Positions 17,351 through 25,682 are shown, numbered from the stretch's first letter. The stretch: DNA of 64,000 nt from Phycisphaeraceae bacterium (GCA_028282805.1 JANQHD010000006.1:62001-126000); one strand, 5' to 3'. Notes: generated by a model not told the origin, from the sequence alone. Made by a program: numbers and translations.

Positions 17351-18044
17351 GCCCCAGGCCCAGCCCATCGTCCGCGTCGAAGCCCTGCACAAGCACTACC
17401 ACATGGGCGGCGAAGACCTGCACGTGTTGCGCGGCGTCGACCTGACCGTCGGACGCGGCGAGTGGCTGGCCGTGCTCGGCGCTTCGGGCTCGGGCAAGAG
17501 CACCCTGCTGCACCTGATCGGCGGGCTCGACACGCCCGACGAGGGCAACGTCTACTTCGACGGCCAGAGCGTCTTCGAGCTGCCGCTGCCCAAGCGCGAC
17601 CGGTTCCGCAACCAGCACTGCGGGTTCGTCTTCCAGTTCTACCACCTGCTGCCCGAGCTGAACGTGCTCGAAAACACCATGCTCACCGGCATGATCGGCA
17701 CGCGCCCCGCGGCGCTGCGCGAGCGCGCCGCCGAGCTGCTCGAGCGCGTCGGGTTGACCGAGCGCCTGAAGCACAAGCCCAAACAGCTGAGCGGCGGCGA
17801 GCGCCAGCGCGTGGCGATCGCGCGGGCGCTGATCAACGGGCCGGACCTGCTGTTGGCCGACGAACCGACGGGCAACCTCGACCGCAAGACGGGCGAACAC
17901 ATCCTCGATTTGTTCAGCGAGCTGCACGCCGGGGGGCAGACGATCATCATGGTCACGCACGACGCGCAGATCGCCGACCGCTCCAACCGGGAGCTGACGC
18001 TCGACGGCGGGCGACTCGCCGCCGTCGCCACGACGGCGGAATGA
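17343..18044 (+). CDS. lolD: LolD-type ABC transporter ATPase
   Basis: This 233-residue ATPase has Walker A GASGSGKST, Q-loop FVFQFYHLLPELNVLEN, signature LSGGERQR, Walker B LLLADEPTGNLD and H-loop MVTHD. The MacB/LolD subfamily sequence HLIGGLDTPDEG supports a partner role with an FtsX-fold permease. The gene starts inside the permease gene (ATG 17343, stop of the permease at 17350), so translation is coupled. It energises the LolC-like subunit. MacB/FtsE-type assignment is the alternative, but the permease context favours Lol. Confidence 0.92.
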   Translation: MSKPQAQPIVRVEALHKHYHMGGEDLHVLRGVDLTVGRGEWLAVLGASGSGKSTLLHLIGGLDTPDEGNVYFDGQSVFELPLPKRDRFRNQHCGFVFQFYHLLPELNVLENTMLTGMIGTRPAALRERAAELLERVGLTERLKHKPKQLSGGERQRVAIARALINGPDLLLADEPTGNLDRKTGEHILDLFSELHAGGQTIIMVTHDAQIADRSNRELTLDGGRLAAVATTAE

Positions 18045-18172
18045 CGAAGCTCGAATCAATGACCAATACCCGATGAGCCAATGCTCAAACCGGTCGCGGC
18101 GTGATCGACCGTCATTGAGATTTGGACCTTTGAGCATTCATTCGTTCTTCGAGTTTTGTTCTTCGAGGTTTT
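18045..18172. repeat. Inverted iterated-word element between lolD and atpC
   Basis: The left arm is CGAAGCTCGAATCAATGACC, AATACCCGATGAGCC and AATGCTCAAA. The right arm is TTTGAGCATTCATTCG, TTCTTCGAGTTTTG and TTCTTCGAGG. It is a homologue of the element at 15097-15241 and lies at the 3' side of the transporter genes. Confidence 0.85.
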
Positions 18173-18234
18173 CCCACCCATTTGACCCCCACTCCCACCA
18201 CCCTAAAATACTCGCCCTCAAGGAGACCCGCCCG

Positions 18235-18633
18235 ATGGCCAAGGCTTTTCATTGCTCGCTGGTGACGCCCGAACGCTCGGTCCTCGAGGCCGAGGCGACC
18301 TACGCCGACTTGCCGGCGCACGACGGGCAGCTGGGCGTGGCGCCGGGCCGGGCGGCGATGCTGGTGCAGTTGGGCATCGGCAAGCTTCGGCTGGACCTGG
18401 CCGGGGGCGGCCGCAAGGTGTTCGTGCTCGACGGCGGTTACGCGCAGATGCACGGCGAGCGGCTGACGCTGTTGTGCGAGAAGGCGTGGGCCGAGGACGA
18501 GATCACCGCCGAGGCCGCCGAGGCCATGCTCAGCGACGCCGAGCAGCTGCCGATGGGCAACACCGAACAGGTCGAGAAGCGCACGCACGACGTGGCGGTG
18601 GCGAGCCAGCTGTCGTCGGTCGCGGGCGGTTGA
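18235..18633 (+). CDS. atpC: F-type ATP synthase epsilon subunit
   Basis: AtpC (132 residues) is the epsilon subunit of the F1 central stalk. It shows MAKAFHCSLVTPERSVLEAE, the conserved YADLPAHDGQLGVAPGRAAM, LRLDLAGGGRKVFVLDGGYAQ and a short C-terminal helical region (ITAEAAEAMLSDAEQL). AGGAG at 18221-18225 lies 9 nt before ATG 18235. No other ATP synthase gene is in the window: the upstream neighbours are lolCD and the downstream gene is on the other strand. It is thus separated from atpD, its usual neighbour, or duplicated elsewhere. Confidence 0.93.
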   Translation: MAKAFHCSLVTPERSVLEAEATYADLPAHDGQLGVAPGRAAMLVQLGIGKLRLDLAGGGRKVFVLDGGYAQMHGERLTLLCEKAWAEDEITAEAAEAMLSDAEQLPMGNTEQVEKRTHDVAVASQLSSVAGG

Positions 18634-18666
18634 GCGGACCCATTTAAAATTGATCGCCGGGCGACG

Positions 18667-18692
18667 CCGGGCCCTACGGGCCCTCGCTAAAC
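18667..18692. repeat. REP-like palindrome, variant copy
   Basis: The copy reads CCGGGCCCTACGGGCCC then TCGCTAAAC. It differs at 4 of 27 positions (counted over 18666-18692) from the two identical copies at 53151 and 55100. Confidence 0.7.
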
Positions 18693-18716
18693 GTGCGCAC
18701 GTTCGGCGGGTGTGGC

Positions 18717-18902
18717 CTACGGCTCGGCGACGAAGGCGGGGTCGTTGACGTCGGCGCTCGCGAAGGCGTCTTCGAAGACCCGGACCTCGTCGGTGCGCAG
18801 CTGAGCCTGCGCATCGGCGGGGTTTGGCGATGGGCCAACGCTCGCGAACAGCAACAAACCGAGCGCCACAACCCACAACACCCACAGCCTGTACGACCCC
18901 AT
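18717..18902 (-). CDS. Small secreted or membrane-anchored protein
   Basis: This protein has 61 residues from ATG 18902. A strong GGAGG lies 7 nt upstream, which picks this start out of a longer shadow frame. MGSYRLWVLWVVALGLLLFA is a signal or anchor helix. An acidic tail follows (LRTDEVRVFEDAFASADV, NDPAFVAEP). No family is recognised. It lies 95 bp downstream of psd on the same strand and may be co-transcribed with it. Confidence 0.6.
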   Translation of the reverse strand: MGSYRLWVLWVVALGLLLFASVGPSPNPADAQAQLRTDEVRVFEDAFASADVNDPAFVAEP

Positions 18903-18997
18903 ACCCGGTCCTCCGCGCTCGTCGTGACGCCACGTTGGTATCGGCCGAACGCGCGCGATAACAAAAAATGGACGTGCGGCCGGAAGAGGGTGAGCGT

Positions 18998-19717
18998 TTA
19001 CTCGGCTTCGCCCTTGCGTGCGGCGAGGATCGTCGCACCGCCATGGACCTTGTCGCCGGGCCGGACGCGGACGTCGACGGTGTCGGGGTTGGGCAGGTAG
19101 AGCTCGGTGGTCGAGCCGAACTTGATCATGCCGTAGCGTTGGCCGCGTTGGAGGATGTCGCCGACGTGGGTGGCGCAGACGATGCGTCGGGCGATGGCGC
19201 CGGCGATCTGTTGCACGGCGGCGACGGGGGCGCCGGTCGTGGGGTGGTGGAGCACGATCATGACGGCCTCGTTGACCTCGGCGGACTCGGGCTTGAGGGC
19301 GTTGAGGTACTCGCCGGGGCGGCGTTGGATGTCGACGACGCGGCCGTGCAGCGGCGCGCGGTTGACGTGGACGTTGAGCACGCTGAGGAAGATGCGCACG
19401 CACACCGCGGGCCCGTCGAACGGCTCGAAGCGGTCGAGGGTGTGCACGGAGCTGACCTTGCCGTCGGCGGGGCTGATGACCAGGCCGCGCAGGTTCGGCA
19501 CGATGCGGCGGGGGTCACGGAAGAACCACAGCACCGGCGCGACCAACACCAGCGTCAGCGCCGCCACCCACCACCACATCGCCAGCAGCGCGCCGAAGAC
19601 GACGACGCCGGCCACGAGGAGCGTGGTGATCCATTCGCGTTTGCCGAAGGGGGTGAGCAGGGGTGATCTCCGAAGTTCGATGTGCGATCTGCGATCTGGG
19701 AAGAAAAAGAGGCACAC
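18998..19717 (-). CDS. psd: Phosphatidylserine decarboxylase proenzyme
   Basis: Psd converts phosphatidylserine to phosphatidylethanolamine at the inner membrane. The protein shows LLTPFGKREWITTLLVAG, two close hydrophobic segments and FFRDPRR. It also has VISPADGKVSSV, IFLSVLNVHVNRAPLHG and the self-cleavage/pyruvoyl site FGSTTE near the C-terminus. The short length fits the single-domain Psd subgroup. The N-terminus is uncertain. The GTG at 19717 lies in an intergenic repeat and gives 239 residues. A GGAG followed 7 nt later by an in-frame CTG (19660) would give 220 residues and fits the family start better. Confidence 0.88.
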   Translation of the reverse strand: MCLFFFPDRRSHIELRRSPLLTPFGKREWITTLLVAGVVVFGALLAMWWWVAALTLVLVAPVLWFFRDPRRIVPNLRGLVISPADGKVSSVHTLDRFEPFDGPAVCVRIFLSVLNVHVNRAPLHGRVVDIQRRPGEYLNALKPESAEVNEAVMIVLHHPTTGAPVAAVQQIAGAIARRIVCATHVGDILQRGQRYGMIKFGSTTELYLPNPDTVDVRVRPGDKVHGGATILAARKGEAE

Positions 19718-19770
19718 GCCGCGGCGCGCACCTCAGATTGCCGATTGGAGATCGTCGATCGCCGATTCCC
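19661..19770. repeat. Iterated-word element (GATCTCCGAT / ATCGGAGATC) at the psd 5' end
   Basis: The words GATCTCCGAAG, TTCGATGTGCGATCTGCGATC and CAGATTGCCGATTGGAGATCG, TCGATCGCCGATTCC iterate with inverted relations. The element overlaps the putative psd N-terminal codons and supplies a GGAG on the minus strand. It shares its word with 41861-41937. Confidence 0.75.
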
Positions 19771-20667
19771 TTACTTGTCCATGGCCTTGCCGACGAACAT
19801 GCCGACCACGCCGAGCAGGACGACCACGCCGAGCAGGCCGCCGCCGTACATCATGATGTTGCCGGAGAACGTGGTGGCCAGCTGCGAGACCACGCCGCCG
19901 CCGAACAGCTCGTTGAAGACGATGATCATGGCGACGAGCAGCGCGACGAGGGCGCCGATCATGAAGCCGCTAGTCATGCCGCTGAAGGCGCCGTCGTAGG
20001 GCTCGGCGGCCGCGGCCGCGGCCATCGGCGACAGCTCACCGGCGGGCGTGCCCTCGATGTCGGCGGCGCTGGAGGGGGCGGAGTCGACGCCGACCTCGTC
20101 GAAGATGCCCGAGAAGCCCGCGCCCGAGGCGCCGGCGATCGACTCGCCGCCGCCGGGGTAGATCTCTTCGAGCAGCTCGGCGCCGAGGGAGGTGTCGTCG
20201 CTCTCGCGCGTCAGGTCGAGCAGGCCGGAGCCGCTGCCGACCGATTCGAGCGTCAGGTCGTCGTCGCCGAGGCCGCCCTCGGACACCACGGTCTGCGCCA
20301 TCGGGTCGGCGGCGTCGACCTCGTCGGCGTCGAAGACGCTGATGCCCGTGGCGCTGCCGGTGTTGTCGGCCGGCGGGCTGGGCGAGGGCGCGGTGTCGGT
20401 CGTGTCGTCGAGCGCGATCAGGTCGATCGCATCGGTGTCGCCCGAGGCGGTATCGCCGGCGAGGGGGATGACCGAATCGTCGGGGCTCGCCGAGGAAGCC
20501 GTGCCCGTGCTCGCGGCCATAGCGTCGACCTGGTCGACCTTGAACATGACCTTGTCGCGGTCACGGAACTGCTGGAGCTGACCGGAGTCGGCCAACTGCT
20601 GCATCTCCTGGTGGGTCTTGCCGAGCTTCTCGGCTGCCTCCTCCAACGAGTAGAACATTTTCGCCAT
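19771..20667 (-). CDS. HTH (excisionase/MerR-like) protein with two C-terminal membrane helices
   Basis: This protein has 298 residues from ATG 20667, with CCAGGAG upstream. The N-terminus (MFYSLEEAAEKLGKTHQEMQ, QLADSGQLQQFRDRDKVMFK) is a MerR/excisionase-type helix-turn-helix fold. About 150 residues of acidic, Ser/Asp/Gly-rich low complexity follow. The C-terminus has two membrane helices (MIGALVALLVAMIIVFNELF and MMYGGGLLGVVVLLGVVGMF). A DNA-binding-like head tethered to the membrane suggests a membrane-bound regulator or anchor, which is inference. It is divergent from the phosphoesterase gene across a 120-bp spacer. Confidence 0.8.
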   Translation of the reverse strand: MAKMFYSLEEAAEKLGKTHQEMQQLADSGQLQQFRDRDKVMFKVDQVDAMAASTGTASSASPDDSVIPLAGDTASGDTDAIDLIALDDTTDTAPSPSPPADNTGSATGISVFDADEVDAADPMAQTVVSEGGLGDDDLTLESVGSGSGLLDLTRESDDTSLGAELLEEIYPGGGESIAGASGAGFSGIFDEVGVDSAPSSAADIEGTPAGELSPMAAAAAAEPYDGAFSGMTSGFMIGALVALLVAMIIVFNELFGGGVVSQLATTFSGNIMMYGGGLLGVVVLLGVVGMFVGKAMDK

Positions 20668-20787
20668 GGCGGCATTCTCCTGGCTACGGGCTCGGGCTGT
20701 ACCTCCGTGGCGGCAACCGTGCGTTGTCGCTCTGCCCGTAACTGCTATACGCTACCGGGGTTTGAGTCGCATATCAAGGAAACCGTC

Positions 20788-21618
20788 TTGCCGACCCGCC
20801 CCACAGGCCCCCCGCTGATCCACCCGGTCGATCTGGCCTTCGCCGAGTTGCCCGAGCCGTTAGCGGGCCTGCGGTGCCTGCACGTCAGCGACCTGCACAT
20901 CCGCCACCGCCGCCGGCGGTACGAGACGCTCATCGAATCCGCCCGGCAGACCGATGTCGACCTGCTGCTGATCACCGGTGACATGATGCACCTGCCCGGC
21001 GACGAGGCCCTGGCCGCCGAGTTGGTGGGCCGGCTGATCGAGGCCGCCAACCCCCGTTTCGGCACCGTGGGGTCGTTCGGCAACCACGACACGGCCGACC
21101 TGCACCGCCTGCTGAGCGATCTGCCGGCGACGTGGCTCTGCGACGAAACCTGGGCCAGCGATCGCCTGCCGCTGCGGATCACGGGCCTGCACTACGACCG
21201 GGTGCGGCGGGGCGACCTCGTCGCGGCCATGCTCGATGAGCCGGCCGACCCGCCGGGGTTCCGGGGGTTGCGGGGCTTCCGGGGGTTCCGGGTGCTGCTG
21301 GCCCACATGCCCGTCTGGCTGCCCGCCGCCGCCCAGCTGGGTTTTGACCTGGTGCTCTCGGGCCACACCCACGGCGGCCAGGTCCGCCTGCCCGGCAAGC
21401 TGGCGCTCGAAAACAACTGCGACTGGCCGCTGCGCCTCTCGAGCGGCGTGATGCGCCGCGGCCGCACGACCATGGTGCTCAGCCGGGGCTTGGGCGAAAC
21501 CGTCAGCGAGCGCCTCCGCTTCAACTGCCCGCCCCACGCCCCGCTGATCACGCTGCGCCAAGGCCCCGCCGAACCGGCCGCCGAACCCGATCGCGTTGAA
21601 ATGATCGAGCGCTGGTGA
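20788..21618 (+). CDS. Metallophosphoesterase (YkuE-like)
   Basis: This 276-residue protein starts at TTG 20788; AAGGAA lies 6 nt upstream. Earlier in-frame sequence is a shadow of the opposite-strand gene. Calcineurin-like metal motifs are complete: SDLHI, TGDMM, GSFGNHD, LLAHMP and SGHTHGGQ. YkuE-type enzymes act on membrane-associated phosphoesters, and the substrate here is unknown. An odd GFRGLRGFRGFR stretch near residue 155 is encoded by an iterated GGGGTTCCGG word, a small in-frame repeat expansion. The DUF488 gene follows 36 bp downstream. Confidence 0.88.
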   Translation: MPTRPTGPPLIHPVDLAFAELPEPLAGLRCLHVSDLHIRHRRRRYETLIESARQTDVDLLLITGDMMHLPGDEALAAELVGRLIEAANPRFGTVGSFGNHDTADLHRLLSDLPATWLCDETWASDRLPLRITGLHYDRVRRGDLVAAMLDEPADPPGFRGLRGFRGFRVLLAHMPVWLPAAAQLGFDLVLSGHTHGGQVRLPGKLALENNCDWPLRLSSGVMRRGRTTMVLSRGLGETVSERLRFNCPPHAPLITLRQGPAEPAAEPDRVEMIERW

Positions 21619-21654
21619 ACCCGCATCCACCCCGCCGGCATCCAACCGGTAGCC

Positions 21655-22017
21655 ATGCCCACGACGATCCAAATCAAGCGTGTGTACGAGCCGGCGTCGG
21701 ACGACGACGGCTACCGCGTGCTCGTCGACCGCCTGTGGCCGCGCGGCGTGGCGAAAGACGAGCTGCCGTTCGACACGTGGCGCAAGGACCTCGCCCCCAG
21801 CGGCGCGTTGCGCACCTGGTTCGGCCACGACCCCAAAAAGTTCAAACAGTTCGCCAGGCAATACCGCGCGGAGCTCGCCGAGCAACAAGCCGCGGCACGC
21901 GAACTGATCGACCAAGCCGCCGGCCGCACGCTCACCCTGCTCTACGCGGCGAAAGACCCCACACACAACCACGCGACCGTGCTGCGCGACCACTTGGAAA
22001 AACTCGTGAACGCATAG
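21655..22017 (+). CDS. DUF488 family protein (YeaO-like)
   Basis: This protein has 120 residues. TIQIKRVYEPASDDDGYRVLVDRLWPRGV, WRKDLAPSGALRTWFGHDPKK and LTLLYAAKDPTHNHATVL (listed in short pieces of longer runs) match the compact DUF488 family: R(V/I)Y, DRLWPRG, KDLAPS, WF.HD, LLY.AKD..HNHA. The biochemical role is not established. It is probably co-transcribed with the phosphoesterase, 36 bp upstream. Its stop is followed at once by a double hairpin that separates it from the convergent protease cluster. Confidence 0.9.
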   Translation: MPTTIQIKRVYEPASDDDGYRVLVDRLWPRGVAKDELPFDTWRKDLAPSGALRTWFGHDPKKFKQFARQYRAELAEQQAAARELIDQAAGRTLTLLYAAKDPTHNHATVLRDHLEKLVNA

Positions 22018-22070
22018 CCGGCACCATACCTGGTGCCGGTTCCGGATCGGCGGCAGGTATGCCGCCGGCT
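22018..22070. terminator. Paired hairpins between convergent genes
   Basis: CCGGCACCA/TGGTGCCGG (22018-22039, loop TACC) and GGCGGCA/TGCCGCC (22049-22066, loop GGTA) lie back to back. They have mirrored AGCCGGC and GCCGGCT ends. Located exactly between two stop codons, they can end both transcripts. The words AGGTATG and GCCGGCTAT recur at about 10847-10873. Confidence 0.65.
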
Positions 22071-22071
22071 A

Positions 22072-23196
22072 TTATTCTTCGGGCGGCGCGTCCTCGGCCT
22101 CTTCGTCTTCTTCCGGCTCGGCGGCCACGGCCTTGGGCGCTTCGAACTGGTACGGCCCCGCCCCCAGCGTGACCTTCACATCGCCCGCGCCCTGGTCGTC
22201 GCGCTTGTACGACACGACGATCTCGTCGCCGGCCACGCGCCGCCCCAGCGCCCGGGCCAGCGCCGAAAAGTCGCCGATCGGCTCGCCGTCGATCGCCGTG
22301 ATCACGTCGTCCTTCTTCAAACCCGCCTCGCTCGCCGGGCTCTCATTAGCCACGCGCATGATCGTCACGCCCCCGCCCGCCGCCGACCGCGGCGCCGGTT
22401 GGATGCCCATCAGGCCGCGTTGGATCTTTTCGCCCTCGGCCATGCGGTCGATGATCGGGTCCAGCCCGTCGAGCGGGATGGCGAACCCGATGCCCGAGTC
22501 GTACCACTCGCTGCCCGCGCCCACCGCGCCGGGCGACCGCGGGTTCAGCGGCGTGCAGATGCCGATCACGCGCCCCTCGATGTCGAGCAACGGCCCGCCG
22601 TAGTTCGCCGGGCTCAGGTTCGCGTCGGTCTGCACCGCCTTGCCGCTGGCCCGGCCCAGCGCGCTGACGATGCCCGCGCTGACCGTGGGCATCTCGCCGC
22701 CGTAGCCCAGCCCCACGCTGATCGCCCACTGGCCGATGCGCAGGTCGTCTACCGGCGCGACCTCCGGCGTGGGCAGGCCCGTGACCGCCTCGCCCTTGAT
22801 CTTCAGCACGCACACCTTCCGCGTGTCGTCGCGCCCCAAAAGCTCCGCCACGTACCGCCGGCCGTCGGCCAGCGTCACCGTGATGATGCGCGGCTTGCGG
22901 ATAAAGTTGAACGTGCTCGTGAGGATCAAACCGTCTTCGCGCACGATCACGCCCGTCGTCGGCCCCTCGCCCGGCCGCGCCAACCCGCCGATCTTCTGAC
23001 GCTGCTTCTTGTTGGTCCGGTCGAAGCCCACGCCGCCCACCGTGTCGATCGTCACCAGGCACGGCTCGACCTCCGCCGCCGCCGCGCGAAACGCCTTGGG
23101 CGCCAGCAGCAAACCCGCGTCGGGCGAACCCTGCGCCAGCGAAGCGAAACTCACGGCGACGATCAACGCGGCGCCAAGCCGCAAGCGGCTACTCAT
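22072..23196 (-). CDS. HtrA-like PDZ protein, protease-dead (copy 3)
   Basis: This 374-residue protein has a signal peptide (MSSRLRLGAALIVAVSFASL), an S1C trypsin-like fold and one PDZ domain (ESPASEAGLKKDDVITAIDG). It ends in an acidic tail. Aligned by eye with the intact third gene upstream, His is Phe (TSTFNF for TNYHVV), Asp is Lys (DDTRKVCVLK for DPGGDLAVIK) and Ser is Tyr (NYGGPL for NSGGPL). All three catalytic residues are lost while the scaffold and PDZ are preserved, so a binding or chaperone-like periplasmic role is inferred. The start overlaps the preceding stop by 8 bp (ATGAGTAG). Confidence 0.9.
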   Translation of the reverse strand: MSSRLRLGAALIVAVSFASLAQGSPDAGLLLAPKAFRAAAAEVEPCLVTIDTVGGVGFDRTNKKQRQKIGGLARPGEGPTTGVIVREDGLILTSTFNFIRKPRIITVTLADGRRYVAELLGRDDTRKVCVLKIKGEAVTGLPTPEVAPVDDLRIGQWAISVGLGYGGEMPTVSAGIVSALGRASGKAVQTDANLSPANYGGPLLDIEGRVIGICTPLNPRSPGAVGAGSEWYDSGIGFAIPLDGLDPIIDRMAEGEKIQRGLMGIQPAPRSAAGGGVTIMRVANESPASEAGLKKDDVITAIDGEPIGDFSALARALGRRVAGDEIVVSYKRDDQGAGDVKVTLGAGPYQFEAPKAVAAEPEEDEEAEDAPPEE

Positions 23197-24268
23197 CGGC
23201 TGCCCCCTCCACCGGCGCGGCGGTCACGGTGAACTGCAACACCTCCGCCCCACGCTTCACGGTGAGCTTGTACGACTTGCCCGCGACAACCGCTTCGGCA
23301 AACTTCTCGTAGTCGCGCACGTTCTTCACCCATTCGTCGTCGATGGTCAGCACCAGGTCGTCTTTCCGCAAACCCGCCGCGGCCGCGGGCGAACCGCCCC
23401 TGACCGAATCGACGTACGCCGGGGCGCGCCGGCCCGACAGCTTGAAGATGCGGATGCCCAGCGTGCCCGGCCCCCCGTTGGCGACCTCGACCCTCTCTTC
23501 GACCACCGTCGGCTCGTCGGCGACGAAGCGGGCGACGATGTCGATGGGGATCGCGTAGTTCAACCGGGTGTTGGTCGCCTGGCTCTCCAGCACCTTGCCG
23601 ACCACGCCGGCGAGCTGGCCGTCGATGGTGACCAGCGCCCCGCCCGGCGCGCCGGGGTTCGCGGTGATCGCGTCGACCAGCAGTATCTCGCTCTCGATGT
23701 CGAAGTCCTGGGCGCGCTTCTTCGTGTCCAGCTGCGCCCGCATCGACACGATGCCCATGTTCACGCTCAGCTGCTCGGTGCCCTCGGCGACCTTGAACGC
23801 GTTGGACACGCCCAGCACCCAGTCGCCCGGCTCGGCGTTGGGCTCCGCGGCGAGTTCGAAGTAGTCGGGCGTCTCGGCCTCGATCTTCAAAAGCGCCAGC
23901 TGCGTCGGGTCGTCGCGGCGGACCACCTCGGCGAAGTGCTGCGAGCCGTCGGGCAGCACGATGCGGATGCGCGACGACGCGAGGTAGATGCCCTGCGAGG
24001 TGACGATGTGGCCCTCGCCGGAGACCAGCACGCCCGTGGCGTAGCCGTGCTCCCGGCCGATCGCGGCGCCGTAGATCTTCACCACGCGCCGCTGCGCGAA
24101 GTCGACGGCGCGGTCGAAGATGTTCGGCTGCACGTCGTCGGGTTCCGGGGTCCGGGGCTCGGGGCTCGGGGCTTCCGGGGCGGGTTGGGTGGTTTGTGCG
24201 AACAACAAGCCCGCCGCGCAGAGGCAGGCGAGCCAAACGATCGCGCTAAGCCGCGAGCGGCTATTCAT
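23189..24268 (-). CDS. HtrA-like PDZ protein, protease-dead (copy 2)
   Basis: This protein has 359 residues from ATG 24268 (MNSRSRLSAIVWLACLCAAG). A Pro-rich linker (PAPEAPSPEPRTPEPDD) precedes the trypsin-like fold and one PDZ domain (GGSPAAAAGLRKDDLVLTID). Catalytic positions are substituted: His by Gly (TSQGIYL), Asp by Gln (DPTQLALLK) and Ser by Pro (NPGAPGGAL). It overlaps the stop of the intact protease gene by 8 bp (ATGAATAG). The junction sequence is nearly the same as at its own 3' end, which points to tandem duplication. Confidence 0.9.
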   Translation of the reverse strand: MNSRSRLSAIVWLACLCAAGLLFAQTTQPAPEAPSPEPRTPEPDDVQPNIFDRAVDFAQRRVVKIYGAAIGREHGYATGVLVSGEGHIVTSQGIYLASSRIRIVLPDGSQHFAEVVRRDDPTQLALLKIEAETPDYFELAAEPNAEPGDWVLGVSNAFKVAEGTEQLSVNMGIVSMRAQLDTKKRAQDFDIESEILLVDAITANPGAPGGALVTIDGQLAGVVGKVLESQATNTRLNYAIPIDIVARFVADEPTVVEERVEVANGGPGTLGIRIFKLSGRRAPAYVDSVRGGSPAAAAGLRKDDLVLTIDDEWVKNVRDYEKFAEAVVAGKSYKLTVKRGAEVLQFTVTAAPVEGAADE

Positions 24269-25682
24269 CGGCGGCCCCCTCCTCGGCGGCGCTGAACATC
24301 GGCAGCTCGGCGTCGCCTTTGACCTCGAGCTTGACCAAACGCGGCGCGAGGTGGTCGACGAGGTAAACGGTGCCCTCGGCCTCGTCGAAACGCACGGTGA
24401 ACTCGAACGCCACGTCGTCGCCGACACGCGCGCCGCCCTCGAGCGTGACGCCGTCGGGTTCGATGAACTCACCCAGTCGCGCGGCGTGGCGCTCGTGCCA
24501 GCGACGGAGCAGCAGCAACGCCACTTCTTCGTTCAGCTCGGCGTCGCGCACCACGCCGGGCGTGTCCTCGGGGATGTCGACCTTGGGCGGTCGGGGCGGC
24601 CGGCCGGGCCGGTCGGGCCCCTCGGGCCTGGGCATCTCGATGCGCGGCTTGTTCTGGTTCTGACGGTACGGCAACGCGTTGAGCTCCACCACCGCGCGGT
24701 GCGGCTTGCCCTCGTGCAACCACACGACCTCGACCGGCCAGCCGGCGGGCAGCGTGGTCAGCAGGTTGAGGTAATGGTTGGCGCTTTCGATGCGCTCGCC
24801 GTTGAACGCGATCAGCCGGTCGCCGAGCTCGAAGCGGTGGCGGGCCAGCGGGCTGTAGTCGTAGTCGATGGCGTTGCAGATCACGCCGTCGGGCGCATCG
24901 CGGAAGGTCGCGTCGAGCGTGGCGTGCTGGCAGAGCTTGGTCGCCAGCAGGTCGGGGATGAAGTTGGCGACCTGGTTGGCGCTGATGGCGTAGCCGAGGC
25001 CGACGTTGACCCGGCCGCGTTCTTCGAAGCTGCCGCGGCCGTTGATGCCGATGACCTGGCCGCGCATGTTGAACAGCGGCCCGCCGGAGTTGCCGGGGTT
25101 GATCGACGAATCGACCTGGATGCAGTTGCCGTACACCAGGCGGTTGCCGCCGGCGCCGCCCTGGTAGCGTTTGACGCCGGAGACGATGCCGAGCGTGACG
25201 GTGGGCGTCTGGTCCTCGGCCAGGGCGAAGGGGTTGCCCATGGCCATCGCCCAGTCGCCGACGCGCACGCCGTCGGAGTCGCCGAACGGGCTGTACTCGA
25301 ACGCGTCGCGCCCGGTGAGCTTGATGACCGCCAGGTCGCCGCCGGGGTCGATGCCGACCAGCTTCCAGCGGTAGAGCTTGTGGTCGGACAGGCCCGCCCA
25401 GCCGGCCTTGCCCGCACCGGCGACGACGTGGTAGTTGGTCATGACGTACCCGGCCGGGTCGAACAGCACGCCGCTGCCCCCGCCGGCTTGCGGGTTGTTG
25501 CCGTAGATCATGACCACCGTCGGGTACGCGCGTTCGATCACCTCGACGCGCTGCTGTTCGGCGCTTCTCACGAGCGACAGGTCGACGTCGGTGATGGTCG
25601 GCGGCGCTGCGCCGAGCGGTGCGCAGGCGCCCAGCAACACGCCGGCGATCAAGTAATGGTTCAAAGTGTTCATGCGTTTCAT
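24261..25682 (-). CDS. HtrA-like trypsin-type serine protease (intact triad, copy 1)
   Basis: This protein has 473 residues with a signal peptide (MKRMNTLNHYLIAGVLLGAC). The triad is complete: His at about 85 in MTNYHVV, Asp at about 116 in GGDLAVIK and Ser at about 199 in NPGNSGGPL. A degenerate PDZ-like region (RHRFELGDRLIAFNGERI) and a Pro-rich segment (EGPDRPGRPPRPPKVD) follow. The C-terminus is an unassigned beta domain (FEFTVRFDEAEGTVYLVDHL). It likely acts in the periplasm on misfolded or regulatory substrates. It is first in the three-gene protease run and may form mixed assemblies with the two inactive copies. The start could be Met1 or Met4. Confidence 0.92.
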   Translation of the reverse strand: MKRMNTLNHYLIAGVLLGACAPLGAAPPTITDVDLSLVRSAEQQRVEVIERAYPTVVMIYGNNPQAGGGSGVLFDPAGYVMTNYHVVAGAGKAGWAGLSDHKLYRWKLVGIDPGGDLAVIKLTGRDAFEYSPFGDSDGVRVGDWAMAMGNPFALAEDQTPTVTLGIVSGVKRYQGGAGGNRLVYGNCIQVDSSINPGNSGGPLFNMRGQVIGINGRGSFEERGRVNVGLGYAISANQVANFIPDLLATKLCQHATLDATFRDAPDGVICNAIDYDYSPLARHRFELGDRLIAFNGERIESANHYLNLLTTLPAGWPVEVVWLHEGKPHRAVVELNALPYRQNQNKPRIEMPRPEGPDRPGRPPRPPKVDIPEDTPGVVRDAELNEEVALLLLRRWHERHAARLGEFIEPDGVTLEGGARVGDDVAFEFTVRFDEAEGTVYLVDHLAPRLVKLEVKGDAELPMFSAAEEGAADE

